Positions 18,090-29,841 of a stretch of DNA of 64,000 nucleotides are shown one piece after another. How positions within the stretch are numbered: the first letter of the stretch is position 1; every line of letters starts with the position of its first letter. The position numbers and the translations under genes were made by a program. Under the pieces are notes generated by a model. It did no database searches. It was not told the DNA's origin and was given only the letters and a program-made list of their open reading frames with translations. Origin of the DNA: Planctomycetota bacterium (lineage in GTDB: Bacteria > Planctomycetota > Planctomycetia > Pirellulales > Pirellulaceae); NCBI GenBank assembly GCA_016872775.1, contig VGZA01000005.1, forward strand, positions 62,001 through 126,000, read 5' to 3'.

Positions 18090-20984
18090 TTAGCCCGCCA
18101 GCGGTCCCATAGCACCGCCGGCCGCTGGATCCTGCAACGTCTTCCGCAGGAATAAACCGGTGCTGTTTTCGCGGAGCGCCGCGATTTCCTCGGGAGTACC
18201 GCTCGCCAGCAGGTATCCGCCCGCGGTCCCGCCTTCCGGTCCCAGGTCGATCAGCCAATCCGCCGACTTGATCACATCCAGATGGTGCTCGATCACAATG
18301 ACGGAATTGCCCTTGTCGACCAGCCGGCTGAACACCGCCAGCAGGCGGCGAACGTCGTCGACGTGCAAGCCGGTCGTCGGCTCGTCGAACACATAAAGCG
18401 TGTTGCCGGTTTCGGTGCGCGCCAATTCCGTGGCCAGCTTGATCCTTTGCGCTTCGCCGCCGGACAACGTATTCGAAGCCTGCCCCAGTCGCAGGTAGCC
18501 CAGGCCGACGTCGCCCAACGCCTGCAGTCCACGGACGATCACCGGGAAATTTTCGAAGAATCCGATCGCATCCTGTACCGACATGCTCAGGACATCGGCG
18601 ATCGATTTGCCCCGATAGCGAACCTGAAGTGTCTGCGGGTTGAATCGCGCACCGCCGCATGCCGGACAGGCCACGTACAGGTCGGGGAGGAAGTGCATTT
18701 CGATCTTTTCCGTACCCTGGCCTTGGCAATGTTCGCAGCGCCCACCTTTCGCGTTGAAACTGAAACGGCTGGCGCGGAAACCGAGCAACTTCGCCTCGCG
18801 GGCGCTGGCGAAGACTTTGCGGATCTCATCAAAAAGTCCGCTGTAGGTGGCGGGGTTGCTGCGAGGGGATCTGCCGATCGCCGACTGATCGATCGGAATC
18901 ACTTTATCCAGCTGATTAACGCCACGAAGGCTCTGGAATGGACCCGGTTTTGATCCCAGCCCTCCCAGCCGGCGGACGACGGCCGGGATCAAGGTCTCGT
19001 TAATCAATGAGCTTTTTCCCGAGCCGCTCACCCCCGTAACGCAGACCAGAACGCCGAGCGGAATCATGACGTCGATGCGCTTCAGGTTATTCGTGGCGAC
19101 CCCTTCCAGCATCAGAGAACGGGTTTTCGCGACCCGGCGACGCGTGGCCGGAATGGGAATCCACTCCCTTCCACTGAGGTAGCGGCCGGTGATCGAGTTC
19201 TCCTGGGCCTGGACTTCCGCCGGCGCGCCCTGAGCCACGATCAGGCCACCCGATTCGCCAGCGGCCGGTCCGACGTCGATCAGATGGTCGGCCTGCCGGA
19301 TCATTGCTTCGTCATGTTCCACAATCAATACGCTGTTCCCCATCCGTTGCAGGTCACGCAGCGCGTCGAACAGCCGCTGGTTGTCGCGCGGATGCAGCCC
19401 GATCGACGGTTCGTCGAGAATGTAACAGACGCCGACCAGTCCCGATCCGATGCTGGTGGCGAGTCGCACACGCTGCAGTTCACCGCCACTGAGCGTATCG
19501 GCGGACCGATCGAGTGTCAGATAATCCACTCCGACCCGCTCGAGAAAACAGAGTCGCCGCGTCATCTGGCCGATCAACGGTTCCCCGATCGCCGATTCCG
19601 GTCCTTCCCAGCGTAATTCTTCCAGAAATTCGCGGGCTTCGCGCACCGACATCCGGGTAAGTTGATGGATCGCCTTGCCCGCGATATTGACGCTGGTCGC
19701 TTCCTTGCGCAATCGAGAGCCCTCGCAAGCGGTGCAGCTGACGGGACCGCGGTATGTTTCGAGTTCCTCTTTGCGCCGGGCGTCGGTCGCGGTGGCATAT
19801 TCCCGCTCGAGTGCCATCAGCAGTCCGATATATTTCTTGTTGTCGCCGTGGAACAACCGCTGCAGATCCTCGGGCGGCCATTCGCCAACCGGTGTGGCCG
19901 GCGACAGCGACTGACTCTGCAGGAAAGTTTCCACGTCCGCCAGCGCTTGGCGGACCGCAGCCGCCTTCTGCGCTCGCCAGGGAGCGATCGCACCGTCTGC
20001 CATGGTGCGGGTCTTGTCGGGAATCACTAGGTCGGGGTCGAATTCGACCCGGGACCCCAACCCTTCGCAGACGGGGCATGCGCCGTAGGGGCTGTTGAAG
20101 CTGAAGGTGCGGGGCTCAAGCTCCTCGTAACTGATCTCGCAGTTCGGGCAGGCGTACCGCGTACTGAACAACTCGTCGCGCCAGAGAAGCTCGCCGCCGT
20201 TGGTGGCGGCTCGTTCCGCCTCCGGCAGCAGGTAGCATGCGGCCACGAGTCCCTGGCCGTGGCGAATGGCCAATCGAACCGACTCTCCCACACGCGACTC
20301 AATTCCCGCGCGAATGATGATGCGATCGACAACCGCATCGATATGGTGCGTTTTCTTGGCGGACAACGGCGAAATCTGGTCCAACTCCAGAACCTCCCCG
20401 TTGACCCGCGCTCGCAGCAGCCCGGCCTTCCGAATTTGCGCCAGCACGTCGCGGTGCTCGCCTTTCCTGCCGCGCACCATCGGCGCCAGAATCATCGTCT
20501 TGGTGCCTTCGGGAAGTTTCATCAGCCGTGCCTCGATCTGTTCCGCCGTCTGCTGCTTCACCGGGGCGCCGCACTGGTAGCAAGAGACCGAGCCGAGCCG
20601 CGCGAATAACAGCCGCAAGTAGTCATAGACTTCGGTGACCGTTGCCACGGTGCTGCGGGGATTCTGAGCGCCCTGGCGCTGATCGATGCAGATCGTCGGC
20701 GGCAAACCCTCGACCGATTCCAGGTCGGGCCGCTCCAGTTGATGCAAATACTGCCGGGCGTAGACGGAGAGCGTTTCCAGGAACTGCCGCTGGCCCTCGG
20801 CATACAGCGTGTCGAATGCGAGCGAACTTTTGCCGGAACCGCTTGGTCCGGTAATCACGACCAGTTGGTCGCGTGGGATGTCGAGGTCCAGATTCTTGAG
20901 ATTGTGGACGCGCACGCCGCGAACTCGAATCATACTCGGGGGCGAGTCCGGTTCTGGTTTCGAGTTGGGCCTGCCGCGGGACAT
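18090..20984 (-). CDS. uvrA: Excinuclease ABC subunit A
   Basis: 964 residues from the ATG at 20984; an upstream in-frame start at 21113 adds 43 residues without family character, and an ATG at 20933 is also possible. UvrA finds DNA damage for nucleotide-excision repair. Two ABC modules are complete: Walker A GPSGSGKSSLAFDTLYAEG and GVSGSGKSSLINETL; signatures LSGGELQRVRLATSIGSG and LSGGEAQRIKLATELAR; Walker B YILDEPSIGLH and YVFDEPTTGLH. The zinc modules CPNC...CPVC and CEHC...CPAC are intact. It diverges from the dGTPase gene across about 140 bases. No sign of damage. Confidence 0.96.
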   Translation of the reverse strand: MSRGRPNSKPEPDSPPSMIRVRGVRVHNLKNLDLDIPRDQLVVITGPSGSGKSSLAFDTLYAEGQRQFLETLSVYARQYLHQLERPDLESVEGLPPTICIDQRQGAQNPRSTVATVTEVYDYLRLLFARLGSVSCYQCGAPVKQQTAEQIEARLMKLPEGTKTMILAPMVRGRKGEHRDVLAQIRKAGLLRARVNGEVLELDQISPLSAKKTHHIDAVVDRIIIRAGIESRVGESVRLAIRHGQGLVAACYLLPEAERAATNGGELLWRDELFSTRYACPNCEISYEELEPRTFSFNSPYGACPVCEGLGSRVEFDPDLVIPDKTRTMADGAIAPWRAQKAAAVRQALADVETFLQSQSLSPATPVGEWPPEDLQRLFHGDNKKYIGLLMALEREYATATDARRKEELETYRGPVSCTACEGSRLRKEATSVNIAGKAIHQLTRMSVREAREFLEELRWEGPESAIGEPLIGQMTRRLCFLERVGVDYLTLDRSADTLSGGELQRVRLATSIGSGLVGVCYILDEPSIGLHPRDNQRLFDALRDLQRMGNSVLIVEHDEAMIRQADHLIDVGPAAGESGGLIVAQGAPAEVQAQENSITGRYLSGREWIPIPATRRRVAKTRSLMLEGVATNNLKRIDVMIPLGVLVCVTGVSGSGKSSLINETLIPAVVRRLGGLGSKPGPFQSLRGVNQLDKVIPIDQSAIGRSPRSNPATYSGLFDEIRKVFASAREAKLLGFRASRFSFNAKGGRCEHCQGQGTEKIEMHFLPDLYVACPACGGARFNPQTLQVRYRGKSIADVLSMSVQDAIGFFENFPVIVRGLQALGDVGLGYLRLGQASNTLSGGEAQRIKLATELARTETGNTLYVFDEPTTGLHVDDVRRLLAVFSRLVDKGNSVIVIEHHLDVIKSADWLIDLGPEGGTAGGYLLASGTPEEIAALRENSTGLFLRKTLQDPAAGGAMGPLAG

Positions 20985-21123
20985 GGAGCTAGATAGCCAG
21001 GAAAGTGACCGGGAGTTAAACTTCCCACGGTAACAGACGAGCGCGCTGACGACAATTGGAATTTCGCCGCTCGGGGCGGCGAATGGGGCGGCGCGAGCAT
21101 CTGAAATTGACAAGCGGCTTAAA

Positions 21124-22329
21124 ATGAACAGCGAACCGCCGCCCGGTAGGCCCGACGCGTTCGGAACGCGCTTACAAACGGTAACAGAGCGGGAGCTGCT
21201 GCTGGCACCCTATGCAACGTTCAGTGCGCAGTCGCAGGGTCGCCGCTATCCCGAGCCGGACCATCCCTACCGCGGACCGTTTCAGCGCGACCGCGATCGA
21301 ATCGTTCACAGCGCCGCCTACCGCCGACTGAGTGGCAAGACCCAGGTCTTTATGGGCGAACTGGGCGACTATCATCGCACGCGACTGACACATACCTACG
21401 AAGTCGCCTCGATCGCCCGCACCATGGCCCGCGCTCTACGCCTCAATGAGGATCTTGTCGAGGCGCTGGCGTTGTTCCACGACATCGGTCATCCGCCCTA
21501 TGGTCACGCCGGCGAGGACGCTTTGAATGAATGCCTGGCAGACGACGGCGGCTTCTCGCATAACCGCTTCGCGCTGACGCTCGCCGAGGAACTTGAATCG
21601 CGTTACCCGGGTTTTCCAGGCCTGAACCTGTCGCTGGAGGTGCTGGCCGGCCAGCGGGAACGGACAAGCAAACTCGATCGAACCCTGTCGGCCGACCGCT
21701 CCAGCCTCGAAGCTCAAGTCGTGGACCTCGCCGACAGCATCACGTACGACGCACACGATTTTGACGATGCGGTCAAACTGGGCCTGGTTACGATCGAGCA
21801 ACTCCTGGAAGTTCCGTTGGTGCGCGAAGCGGCCGACCAGGCGCGGGCGCGGCATGGCAATATCAGCGGGAAACTGCTGCGCATGGCGATCGTTCACGAA
21901 TTGATCGACCTGCAGGTCGGTGACGCACTCGATCACGCGCGGCAAGTCCTGCGGGTGCTGGAGCACGACATGCATCGTACGCTCAGCGAAGCTCACCCGT
22001 CCGTTCGCCTCGGTCACTCCATTGCAATCGCCGAACGCAAAAGGGTACTGGAGGATTTTCTTTACCAGAATGTCTACCGGCATCCGCGGTTACTCGCCGT
22101 TCGCGCCGTCGCTCAAGCGCGCCTCCGCTCGATGTTCGACCTGCTGACGCAAAACCCGGAACGGCTGCCGGTTCGATTCCGCGAGCGGGCGAAAAACGTG
22201 GGCTGGAACCGGTCGGTCGGCGATTATCTCGCCGGCATGACCGATCGCTATTGCGATGCCGTCCATCAGCGCTTGTTGGGTTACGGGACGGATTCCGGGC
22301 CGGGTTGCGGGCCGACCAGCCCCCGCTGA
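21124..22329 (+). CDS. dgt: dGTPase-like deoxynucleotide triphosphohydrolase
   Basis: 401 residues, matching the class of bacterial dGTPase-like HD proteins. The HD metal site is clear: the His of RLTHTYEV, the HD of LFHDIGHPPYGHAGEDALN, and a later Asp in VDLADSITYDAHD. RDRIVHSAAYRRLSGKTQVF near residue 60 is the usual N-terminal signature. The enzyme hydrolyses dNTPs to nucleoside and triphosphate and so trims dNTP pools. It diverges from uvrA, a sensible pairing for DNA metabolism, but shared control is only inference. Confidence 0.92.
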   Translation: MNSEPPPGRPDAFGTRLQTVTERELLLAPYATFSAQSQGRRYPEPDHPYRGPFQRDRDRIVHSAAYRRLSGKTQVFMGELGDYHRTRLTHTYEVASIARTMARALRLNEDLVEALALFHDIGHPPYGHAGEDALNECLADDGGFSHNRFALTLAEELESRYPGFPGLNLSLEVLAGQRERTSKLDRTLSADRSSLEAQVVDLADSITYDAHDFDDAVKLGLVTIEQLLEVPLVREAADQARARHGNISGKLLRMAIVHELIDLQVGDALDHARQVLRVLEHDMHRTLSEAHPSVRLGHSIAIAERKRVLEDFLYQNVYRHPRLLAVRAVAQARLRSMFDLLTQNPERLPVRFRERAKNVGWNRSVGDYLAGMTDRYCDAVHQRLLGYGTDSGPGCGPTSPR

Positions 22330-22396
22330 CCATCACTCGCAAAATCCCGGGATGGCTAGCATGGTGTCCCGTCCAGGGACTAAGATAGGGCTCATT

Positions 22397-23461
22397 ATGG
22401 ATGCGACAAAGATCTTTCCTAGGAATTTTTCGCTTTGGCTGCTGCGCGCCGTTTTTCTGCTGGTCGCCGCCGGGGTCGCCGTCTACATCGTCAACATTAA
22501 CCGGCCCCAGGCCGAACATGTACCGATCGGATCCAGTATCGTGTTTTTCGTGCTGGTGATGCTCGGCGCTGTGACGATCGTCACCGTCGATACCATGTTC
22601 CCCCGCAAACGGCTGGACATGATCACTTCGGTCTACTTCGGCATCCTGATCGCCCTGTTTCTGACCTACGCCGCCAGCATCGCCCTCGAACCGCTGCTGC
22701 TGACCCCCGACCTGCAGATTTCCAGGATAAAACCGGTGATCCAGCTGCTGATGGGCATCGCCTTCAGCTATATCTGCATCAGTCTGTTGATGCAGACCAA
22801 AGACGATTTTCGGTTCATCATTCCGTACGTGGAATTCGCCAAAGAGGTCAAGGGACTGCGGCCGTACGTGCTGGATACCAGCGTGATCATTGATGGCCGA
22901 ATCGCCGACCTGGCCGAGACTCACATTCTGGACAGCCAGCTGATCATGCCGCGTTTTGTGCTGGCCGAGGTTCAGGCAATCGCCGATAGCGGTGACAAGT
23001 CGCGCCGGGCGCGAGGGCGGCGCGGCCTGGATGTGCTCGACAGGCTGCGAGCCAACACCGAGATCGAGCTGAAAATCTACGACTCCGAAACCCCGGAAAT
23101 GGCCGGGCAGCCGGTCGACATGAAACTGGTGCTGTTGGCAAAGCACCTCGGCGGCAAAGTCGTTACCGGCGATTACAACCTGAACAAGGTGGCTCGGATC
23201 CACAGCGTTCCCGTCATCAACCTGAACGATATTGCCAACGCGCTTAAACCGGTCTTCCTGCCAGGCGAAACCCTGGACGTCAAGATTGTCAAATCCGGCG
23301 AAGAAGCGGGACAGGGCGTTGGCTATCTCGACGACGGTACGATGATCGTCGTCGAGGGAGGGCGGGAGCATCTGCAGAAAACGGTGCGGGTCTCGGTAAC
23401 CAGCGTTTTGCAGACCAGTGCGGGGCGCATGATATTCGGTCGATTCCTCAGCAATCTCTAA
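22397..23461 (+). CDS. Membrane protein with PIN and TRAM domains (YacL-like)
   Basis: 354 residues from the ATG at 22397, chosen because the upstream part of the frame overlaps dgt and is not membrane-like. Four membrane helices fill residues about 10-130. A PIN nuclease domain follows, with acidic residues in YVLDTSVIIDGRIADL, the Glu of VLAEVQAIAD and VVTGDYNLNKVA. A C-terminal TRAM RNA-binding domain runs from about residue 290. The same layout is seen in Bacillus YacL and many Gram-positives. It is probably a membrane-tethered endoribonuclease; the target RNA is unknown. Confidence 0.85.
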   Translation: MDATKIFPRNFSLWLLRAVFLLVAAGVAVYIVNINRPQAEHVPIGSSIVFFVLVMLGAVTIVTVDTMFPRKRLDMITSVYFGILIALFLTYAASIALEPLLLTPDLQISRIKPVIQLLMGIAFSYICISLLMQTKDDFRFIIPYVEFAKEVKGLRPYVLDTSVIIDGRIADLAETHILDSQLIMPRFVLAEVQAIADSGDKSRRARGRRGLDVLDRLRANTEIELKIYDSETPEMAGQPVDMKLVLLAKHLGGKVVTGDYNLNKVARIHSVPVINLNDIANALKPVFLPGETLDVKIVKSGEEAGQGVGYLDDGTMIVVEGGREHLQKTVRVSVTSVLQTSAGRMIFGRFLSNL

Positions 23462-23478
23462 CCAACCGCGAGGCTACC

Positions 23479-24231
23479 ATGGCGGAACTCACGCGTCGCT
23501 CGTTCAATACGCAAACGGTCGCATCGTTGTTGACGTTCTCGCTGCTCGACACGCTGCTGGTGCGGCGGGCGTTTTCCACGGAAATCGAGCCGCTGATTGC
23601 GCGGTGGCTGAAGCAGGTCAACGACCTCGGACTCGATCTCAAAGGCAAAGCGTTGCCGGCAGTTCAATGGCAACAGCAGGTGGAGGAACTCTTCGGGAAA
23701 TGCGAGTTGTCCGAACTGTTGCGGTTCATCGACTTCGACAAACTCACGGCAAACATCTCCTTCCGGGACCAGGGAGAGGTCAGTCTACGGGCGACGATTC
23801 CGTCCGTCGAAGGGCTGCCGACCAACCTGGTGTTCGGGCACCAGGTCTTCGCGCTGAAAAAAGATCGCTCCGTGGTGCCGCATGGCCACGAGAACATGGC
23901 GACGGCGTTTCTCGTCCTCCGCGGTAGGTTCCACGGCCGGCATTTTGATCGCCTGGAAGATGCTCCCGAGCATATGATTATCCGCCCGACGATCGATCGC
24001 GCGTTTGGTGCCGGGGAGCATTCCTCGATTTCCGATGAAAAAGACAACGTGCACTGGTTCAAAGCCACCAGCGAATCGGCGTTTATCTTCAATATCCACG
24101 TGAACGGGCTGGTCGCGAATCGGCGTACCGGCCGCGTCTACATCGATCCCCAAGGTGGCGAAAAACTGTCCGACGGCCGTATTAAGGCGCGAAAGATCGG
24201 CAGTGACGAAGTGTATCGAAAGTATGGATAA
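23479..24231 (+). CDS. Exported cupin-like protein of unknown function
   Basis: 250 residues. The N-terminus TRRSFNTQTVASLLTFSLLD resembles a twin-arginine signal with a hydrophobic core, but there is no clear cleavage site. Residues about 125-215 contain HGHENMATAFLVLRGRFHGRHF and later EHSSI and VHWFKA. This spacing of His and Glu around beta-strands looks like a cupin barrel with a possible metal site. The gene starts 17 bases after the PIN/TRAM gene and may be co-transcribed. Enzymatic role unknown. Confidence 0.65.
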   Translation: MAELTRRSFNTQTVASLLTFSLLDTLLVRRAFSTEIEPLIARWLKQVNDLGLDLKGKALPAVQWQQQVEELFGKCELSELLRFIDFDKLTANISFRDQGEVSLRATIPSVEGLPTNLVFGHQVFALKKDRSVVPHGHENMATAFLVLRGRFHGRHFDRLEDAPEHMIIRPTIDRAFGAGEHSSISDEKDNVHWFKATSESAFIFNIHVNGLVANRRTGRVYIDPQGGEKLSDGRIKARKIGSDEVYRKYG

Positions 24232-24301
24232 GCCGGTTCATCGCGTGGAGGTGGGGAAGGCGGGCAGTTACGGGACGGATCATCGCAGCCGCCGCTAGCG
24301 C

Positions 24302-27198
<2,897 letters not shown>

Positions 27199-27250
27199 TC
27201 CAGATCCTTCGCTCGCGTGGGCCTGTGCCACGGCATCAACGCAGATGTAT

Positions 27251-28366
27251 TCAATGTTCTTTCGACATCGGCATGATCACATATTGGTAACCGTCGTCGG
27301 TCGAAAACAATGCCGCCGACTCCGAGGACTCAATTTCGCAGGTGATCATTCTTTCGGCGTCGAGCACACGCAGAAAGTCAGCAACATATCGGTTGTCCAA
27401 TGCGATCGTGATCGGCTGGCCCACGTAGCTGATCGGCATTTCCACTCGCGAACGGCCGACGTCGGCGGTGGACGCCATCAGGATCAGCGAACCATCGCCA
27501 AAGCAAAAATCGATTCCGCGACTATCTTCGCTCACGACGATCGAAGCCTGGCGCAACGCAGCATAAACGGCTCCCGCAGGCAATTCGATCCGAATTGGAT
27601 TCGTGCGTTGTGGCAGCACGTCGCGCCAACGCGGGAATCGGCCCTCGACCAGCCGCGAGAAAATGGTCCCCCGCGGGCTGCGGATCAGAATGTCGTTGCC
27701 TCGCGCACCGACGCGAATTTCCGCGTCCGAATCAAACAGTGCTCGATCGATAAGTTGCATGGCGCGCGTCGGAACAATCGTGGTGTAGTCGCTCGAATGG
27801 TGGTTGCCGACCGAGATTGCCGGACCTTCCATTTTCGCGAGCCGTCGACCGTCCGTTCCGACAGCGATCACCCGCTGCTCTTCGAACTCGAGCAGCACGC
27901 CCCCCAACGCGTAACGGCTGTTTTCCGTGTCGGTGGCGAAGGCAGTGCGGCGAATCAACTCCTTGAAAAACCGTGCCGGAATTTCCTGATATCGCTCCTC
28001 GTGAAATCCCTCAATCACGGGAAACTCGTCGGGGTTCCCACCCGCCAGTCGGAATTCACTGCGGTCACCACGAATCACCGTCCCCTGGCCTTCCACTTCC
28101 AGACGCAACTGAGCGTCGGTCGATTCCCGCAGGATCAGTCCAAACCGGCTGGCCGGCAACAGCGCTGTCCCGGGAACCTGGACTTCTATATCCGGCACCT
28201 CCATCCGAATGGCGACATCCAGGTCGGTTGCCATCAGACTTATTGAGTTACCCGACGCGTCCAGCTTCACGTTCTGCAGAATCGGTTTCGGCGTTCGAGC
28301 CGGCACAATGTTCGACACGACGCCAAACGCGGCGAGCAACGAATCTCGATTGCACTTCAATTTCAT
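27251..28366 (-). CDS. dnaN: DNA polymerase III beta subunit (sliding clamp)
   Basis: 371 residues, normal for the clamp. It starts MKLKCNRDSLLAAFGVVSNI and shows three repeated clamp domains, ending with YQYVIMPM near the C-terminus, the conserved strand that helps to form the protein-binding pocket. The dimeric ring tethers polymerase to DNA. It is downstream of dnaA across a 308-base gap that also contains AT-rich repeats. A GGAG site precedes the ATG. Nothing odd in the product. Confidence 0.95.
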   Translation of the reverse strand: MKLKCNRDSLLAAFGVVSNIVPARTPKPILQNVKLDASGNSISLMATDLDVAIRMEVPDIEVQVPGTALLPASRFGLILRESTDAQLRLEVEGQGTVIRGDRSEFRLAGGNPDEFPVIEGFHEERYQEIPARFFKELIRRTAFATDTENSRYALGGVLLEFEEQRVIAVGTDGRRLAKMEGPAISVGNHHSSDYTTIVPTRAMQLIDRALFDSDAEIRVGARGNDILIRSPRGTIFSRLVEGRFPRWRDVLPQRTNPIRIELPAGAVYAALRQASIVVSEDSRGIDFCFGDGSLILMASTADVGRSRVEMPISYVGQPITIALDNRYVADFLRVLDAERMITCEIESSESAALFSTDDGYQYVIMPMSKEH

Positions 28367-28674
28367 CGCAGGTGAACTCCACGGTTTTCCGCAGTCAGTT
28401 TTGGTGATCTCTAATAGTATTTTTTAAGTCAGTAATAGTAATAGTCCGCTGTCTTCTGTCGGCACGGCGAATGACCCGTGAACGCAACACGCAGCGGTAT
28501 CGGAGGTTGTTGTCACGAGCGGAAGGCGGACAACCTGTAAAAATAATGGCAGATTTGTGAACGACGGCTGTTGCTGGAAAGTGGTTGTCGTTCGCGTCCG
28601 TCGCCTGGCGCGTCGAGAGGCAATTTCAGCGACATGCTGTGACATCAATTTTGCAGATTTTCCCCAAGAGTGTC
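28367..28674. other. dnaA-dnaN intergenic region, candidate replication origin
   Basis: 308 bases between dnaA and dnaN, a position where many bacterial origins lie. The left third is AT-rich (28408-28445), containing direct repeats and a trinucleotide run. Between 28446 and 28674 the sequence is GC-rich. I find no perfect DnaA box TTATNCACA; the closest are seven-of-nine matches at 28556-28564 (TGTGAACGA) and 28658-28666 (TTTTCCCCA). The dnaN promoter must also be here unless dnaN depends on read-through from dnaA. Confidence 0.5.
28412..28446 (+). repeat. TAATAGT repeats with DnaA-trio-like run
   Basis: TAATAGT occurs three times (28412, 28433, 28439). From 28433 the plus strand reads TAATAGTAATAG, which is four consecutive DnaA-trio units in the sense of the 3'-[G/A]A[T/A]-5' motif described for bacterial unwinding elements. 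The run is beside a homopolymeric T6 stretch, adding to its ease of melting. Function is inferred from motif and location only. Confidence 0.5.
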
Positions 28675-29763
28675 TCACGATAACACACGCATTTTTTCAA
28701 TCGCGTCGCGTAACGCGCCGTCAATCGACAACAGCTCCTCCGTCTTGCGGCAGGCGTGCATGACGGTTGTATGGTCGCGGCCGCCGAATTCAGCGCCGAT
28801 CGCGTCCAGACTCATTCGCGTGAGCTGACGGCAGAGGTAAATCGCCACGCCCCGAGCCCGCACTACGCCCTGACGGCGCGAGGGTCCCGTGAGGTCGTTC
28901 AAGCGGACACCGAACAGCGACGCCACTTCCTTGCAGATGGCGCGTAATCGGGGAATCTCATTGTCCACTTTCTCAAAACTGCTCTGGAGCTGTTCGACCG
29001 AAACGGCCTGCACCTGACCGGCGATCCGTTGGGCGAGCGCCAATAGTAACTGGTTCATCTGCAACACCGTGCAATGCAGAGGCAACAGGCCCGGCATACC
29101 ATCAGCGAGCAGATCGATCGCCGATTCGTGGAATTGGATTCCGTGCAGCCGCGCGAGTCGTGTCAGCAGAATTCTGCGTGCGGCCGGACCAGGGGCGGTC
29201 ATTGGAATCGCCAGGCCGCTCGAGAGGCGGCTAACGAATCGCGGGTTCAGACCGCCGATTTCGCCCGGCAAGCGTCGCGCCGTGAATAAGATCCTGTTCT
29301 CGAACTCCGGGAGACGATCCAGATACTGGCAGATTTCCAGCTGCGCGGTCGATTTGCCGGCCAACTCTTCGATGCCATCAATAATGACCAGTCGCAATTG
29401 ATTCAGCCGATGGCGGAAATCGTCCAGACCGTCGGTGTCGATGGCATGGGCGACCGCGCGGGCAAAATCCGATCCGGTCCAGACCTGAACCCGACCGTTG
29501 CCGGGCTGGGAATGCCAGCGTTCCGCAAGGATATTTGCGAGCAGACTCTTGCCCGTACCGGTGGGGCCATAGAGCAGCAGCGACTCCAACGTTCGCACAC
29601 TTTCGCTCATCCGCGCGATGGCGAACTGGATCAACCCCCGATCGTCGGATCCGACGAATTCATCGATCTCCGGACTGGCAATCCGGGATCGGCGAAGCGT
29701 GCGTGCCGACAATGTAAATGCACTCCCTGACACCGTCCGACTGGCCCCCTGAAAATTCGCCAT
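28675..29763 (-). CDS. dnaA: Short, diverged replication initiator DnaA
   Basis: 362 residues. The AAA+ domain begins almost at the N-terminus, so the helicase-interacting domain I and the linker domain II are missing or reduced to about 35 residues. Walker A is GPTGTGKS. Walker B reads LVIIDGIEEL, where most DnaA proteins have IDD, so the second acidic residue is Gly. The sensor-1 region is LFTARRLP instead of the usual TSDR pattern. The box VII arginine (SRLSSGL) is kept. Domain IV has the DNA-binding signature GGRDHTTVMHACRK. Location beside dnaN supports an initiator role, but another dnaA elsewhere cannot be excluded. Confidence 0.88.
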   Translation of the reverse strand: MANFQGASRTVSGSAFTLSARTLRRSRIASPEIDEFVGSDDRGLIQFAIARMSESVRTLESLLLYGPTGTGKSLLANILAERWHSQPGNGRVQVWTGSDFARAVAHAIDTDGLDDFRHRLNQLRLVIIDGIEELAGKSTAQLEICQYLDRLPEFENRILFTARRLPGEIGGLNPRFVSRLSSGLAIPMTAPGPAARRILLTRLARLHGIQFHESAIDLLADGMPGLLPLHCTVLQMNQLLLALAQRIAGQVQAVSVEQLQSSFEKVDNEIPRLRAICKEVASLFGVRLNDLTGPSRRQGVVRARGVAIYLCRQLTRMSLDAIGAEFGGRDHTTVMHACRKTEELLSIDGALRDAIEKMRVLS

Positions 29764-29777
29764 TTTTGCCAGCCGAA

Positions 29778-29783
29778 ATTATA
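29778..29783 (-). promoter_or_regulatory. Possible -10 element of dnaA
   Basis: TATAAT on the minus strand, 14 bases before the dnaA ATG. No good -35 box is present at the normal distance, and no Shine-Dalgarno sequence lies before the ATG. If this box is used, the transcript would start within about ten bases of the start codon, that is, with almost no leader. Confidence 0.3.
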
Positions 29784-29841
29784 GAAAATCGGGCTTCGAC
29801 TGAGGAGGTCCCCGGGGTCGGAATTTCGGTGTCTGCGGGGG

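Noticed and set aside
21983-23371. Minus-strand reading frame of 462 codons opposite the PIN/TRAM gene
   Set aside because: Antisense of dgt and the PIN/TRAM gene, both with clear domains; the translation is rich in His, Gln and Asp without fold-like pattern.
28367-28674. Perfect DnaA boxes
   Set aside because: No TTATNCACA or complement in the dnaA-dnaN gap; only seven-of-nine matches, which can occur by chance.
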